From contig VBPB01000212.1 in assembly GCA_005893365.1 (NCBI GenBank), positions 1-5,490 on the forward strand: a stretch of 5,490 nucleotides of DNA. The letters are read 5' to 3'. Below are positions 4,957 to 5,490 of this stretch, piece by piece. The notes beneath the pieces are model-generated. The model was not told where the DNA came from, did not search any database, and saw only the letters and a list, made by a program, of their open reading frames with translations. Every line of letters starts with the position of its first letter. Within the stretch, counting starts at the first letter, position 1. The position numbers were made by a program, and so were the translations under genes. The DNA is from Candidatus Eiseniibacteriota bacterium. Lineage in GTDB: Bacteria > Eisenbacteria > RBG-16-71-46.

Positions 4957-5490
4957 TCAGGGCACGAGCACGATCGGGGTCGTGGCGGCGGGAACCCCTT
5001 CCTGCCGCAGCCTGAGCCAGTAGACGCCCGCACGCGGCGGCGCCTCGCCGCTCAAGTCCAGCTGGTAGTGGCCCGGACCCGGCGCGCCGAGTTCACGATG
5101 GAGGAGGACGCGTCCCGCGACGTCCACGAGGTCGAGGCCCGCGGGGGTGGCGAGCGGGAGCGCGTAGGCCAGGTGGGGCAGGCGCCGAGACGGCGTCGGC
5201 CAGAGGCGCTCGAACGCCACGCGCGACTCGGGGCGCGGCCCGTCCCCCGGAGGCACGGCGGTCGGGGGGCTGGTCTGCGAGATGACGTAGTCCTTGATCA
5301 CGCTCGACGCGCCACACCCGGTGCAGTCCTGGGCCCAGTTGGAGGCGAACAGGACGCGGGTGCCGTCGCGGGAGGGGACGGGATGGGCCTCGCAGCGATA
5401 GCAGCCGGAGGCGGCGGTGTGGGTGTGGGCGAGGCGCTCGACCGCCAGCGAGCCGTCGAGCTTGACGGCGACGATCTCGTCGCTGAAGCG
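4957..5490 (-). CDS. C-terminal part of the same beta-propeller protein, with a sorting-type C-terminal domain (5' end cut by window edge)
   Basis: The open frame enters at 5490 with no start of its own and stops at TGA (4959-4957). Its first 44 codons (5490-5359) are the same as the last 44 codons of the frame at 132-1, in the same phase, so this is best read as residues 408-584 of that gene. A downstream GTG at 5301 is internal and lacks a convincing ribosome site. The last propeller blade ends near W459 and is followed by CTGC (463-466) and a Pro-rich linker. Residues about 498-584 look like a degenerate FlgD-Ig-like/T9SS type A domain: WPTPS, then YALPLATPAGLDLVDVAGRV, then PGHYQLDL, then AGVYWLRLRQEG, ending TPIVLVP. 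Such domains direct secretion or surface anchoring in many FCB-group bacteria. It converges on the plus-strand gene ending at 4398, with 558 bp between. If the molecule is not circular, this is a second paralogue broken by the edge. Confidence 0.85.
   Translation of the reverse strand, partial: RFSDEIVAVKLDGSLAVERLAHTHTAASGCYRCEAHPVPSRDGTRVLFASNWAQDCTGCGASSVIKDYVISQTSPPTAVPPGDGPRPESRVAFERLWPTPSRRLPHLAYALPLATPAGLDLVDVAGRVLLHRELGAPGPGHYQLDLSGEAPPRAGVYWLRLRQEGVPAATTPIVLVP
5359..5490. repeat. Right copy of the 132-bp terminal direct repeat
   Basis: Identical to 1-132 with no mismatch. The sequence immediately to its left (5358 downward on the minus strand, encoding RVLFASNWAQDC) continues the propeller blade that stops at the left window edge after PSRDGT, which completes a canonical 'SxDGxxVLFxS' strand motif. 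That is protein-level support for the junction. Confidence 0.97.

Noticed and set aside
4709..5023. A small gene starting GTG-ATG after GGAGG (MTRNRSFADLAEAITGRG...).
   Set aside because: Only the first 18 residues look protein-like; the rest is Arg/Pro/Gly-rich, passes through the 12-bp inverted repeat and overlaps the end of the propeller gene antisense.
5278..5412. c-type haem sites at CYRC and CTGC.
   Set aside because: Neither is followed by His (CYRCE, CTGCG), which c-type haem attachment requires.

Overview
The window is very G+C-rich (about 70% by eye) and carries the coding sequence of two large exported proteins, with no RNA gene, CRISPR array, transposase, integrase, replication or mobilisation gene. 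Bases 1-132 and 5359-5490 are identical. If the ends are joined through this repeat, the molecule closes into a circle of 5358 bp, and a reading frame broken at both window edges becomes one uninterrupted gene of about 584 codons (minus strand, 1353 down to 1, then 5358 down to 4957). This may be a true small circle, a tandem 5.36-kb duplication in a chromosome, or an assembly loop. The lack of any replication gene makes an autonomous plasmid the least supported reading.

Layout. Minus strand 1353-1 plus 5358-4957: a secreted beta-propeller (TolB/WD40-like) protein with a C-terminal sorting-type domain. 1354-1737: divergent intergenic region holding both Shine-Dalgarno sites, a perfect hairpin and copy A of a 53-nt repeat. 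Plus strand 1738-4398: a secreted 886-residue modular protein with signal peptide, right-handed parallel beta-helix, PKD domain, carbohydrate-binding-like domain and FlgD-Ig-like/T9SS-type C-terminal domain. 4399-4956: convergent intergenic region with a 12-bp triplet repeat over the stop codon, copy B of the 53-nt repeat, and two large inverted repeats that probably end transcription from both sides.

Organism. Modular secreted beta-helix and beta-propeller proteins ending in an 'LPNP...YDLAGR.V..L...G.H...W/FD...G..LA.GIYYY' domain at this G+C content suggest an uncultured bacterium of the FCB superphylum (Candidatus Eisenbacteria-like, Krumholzibacteriota or Gemmatimonadota). This comes from general knowledge of these families, not from a database search.

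Function. The two genes diverge from one control region, both encode exported proteins, and both end in related C-terminal domains, so they probably form a small locus for proteins delivered to the cell surface or medium. A role in binding or cutting polysaccharide is plausible for the beta-helix protein. The propeller protein has no assignable activity. The most interesting unexplained signal is the 53-nt intergenic repeat, with three GAAACGC-type boxes and a hairpin kept in both copies despite changed sequence.
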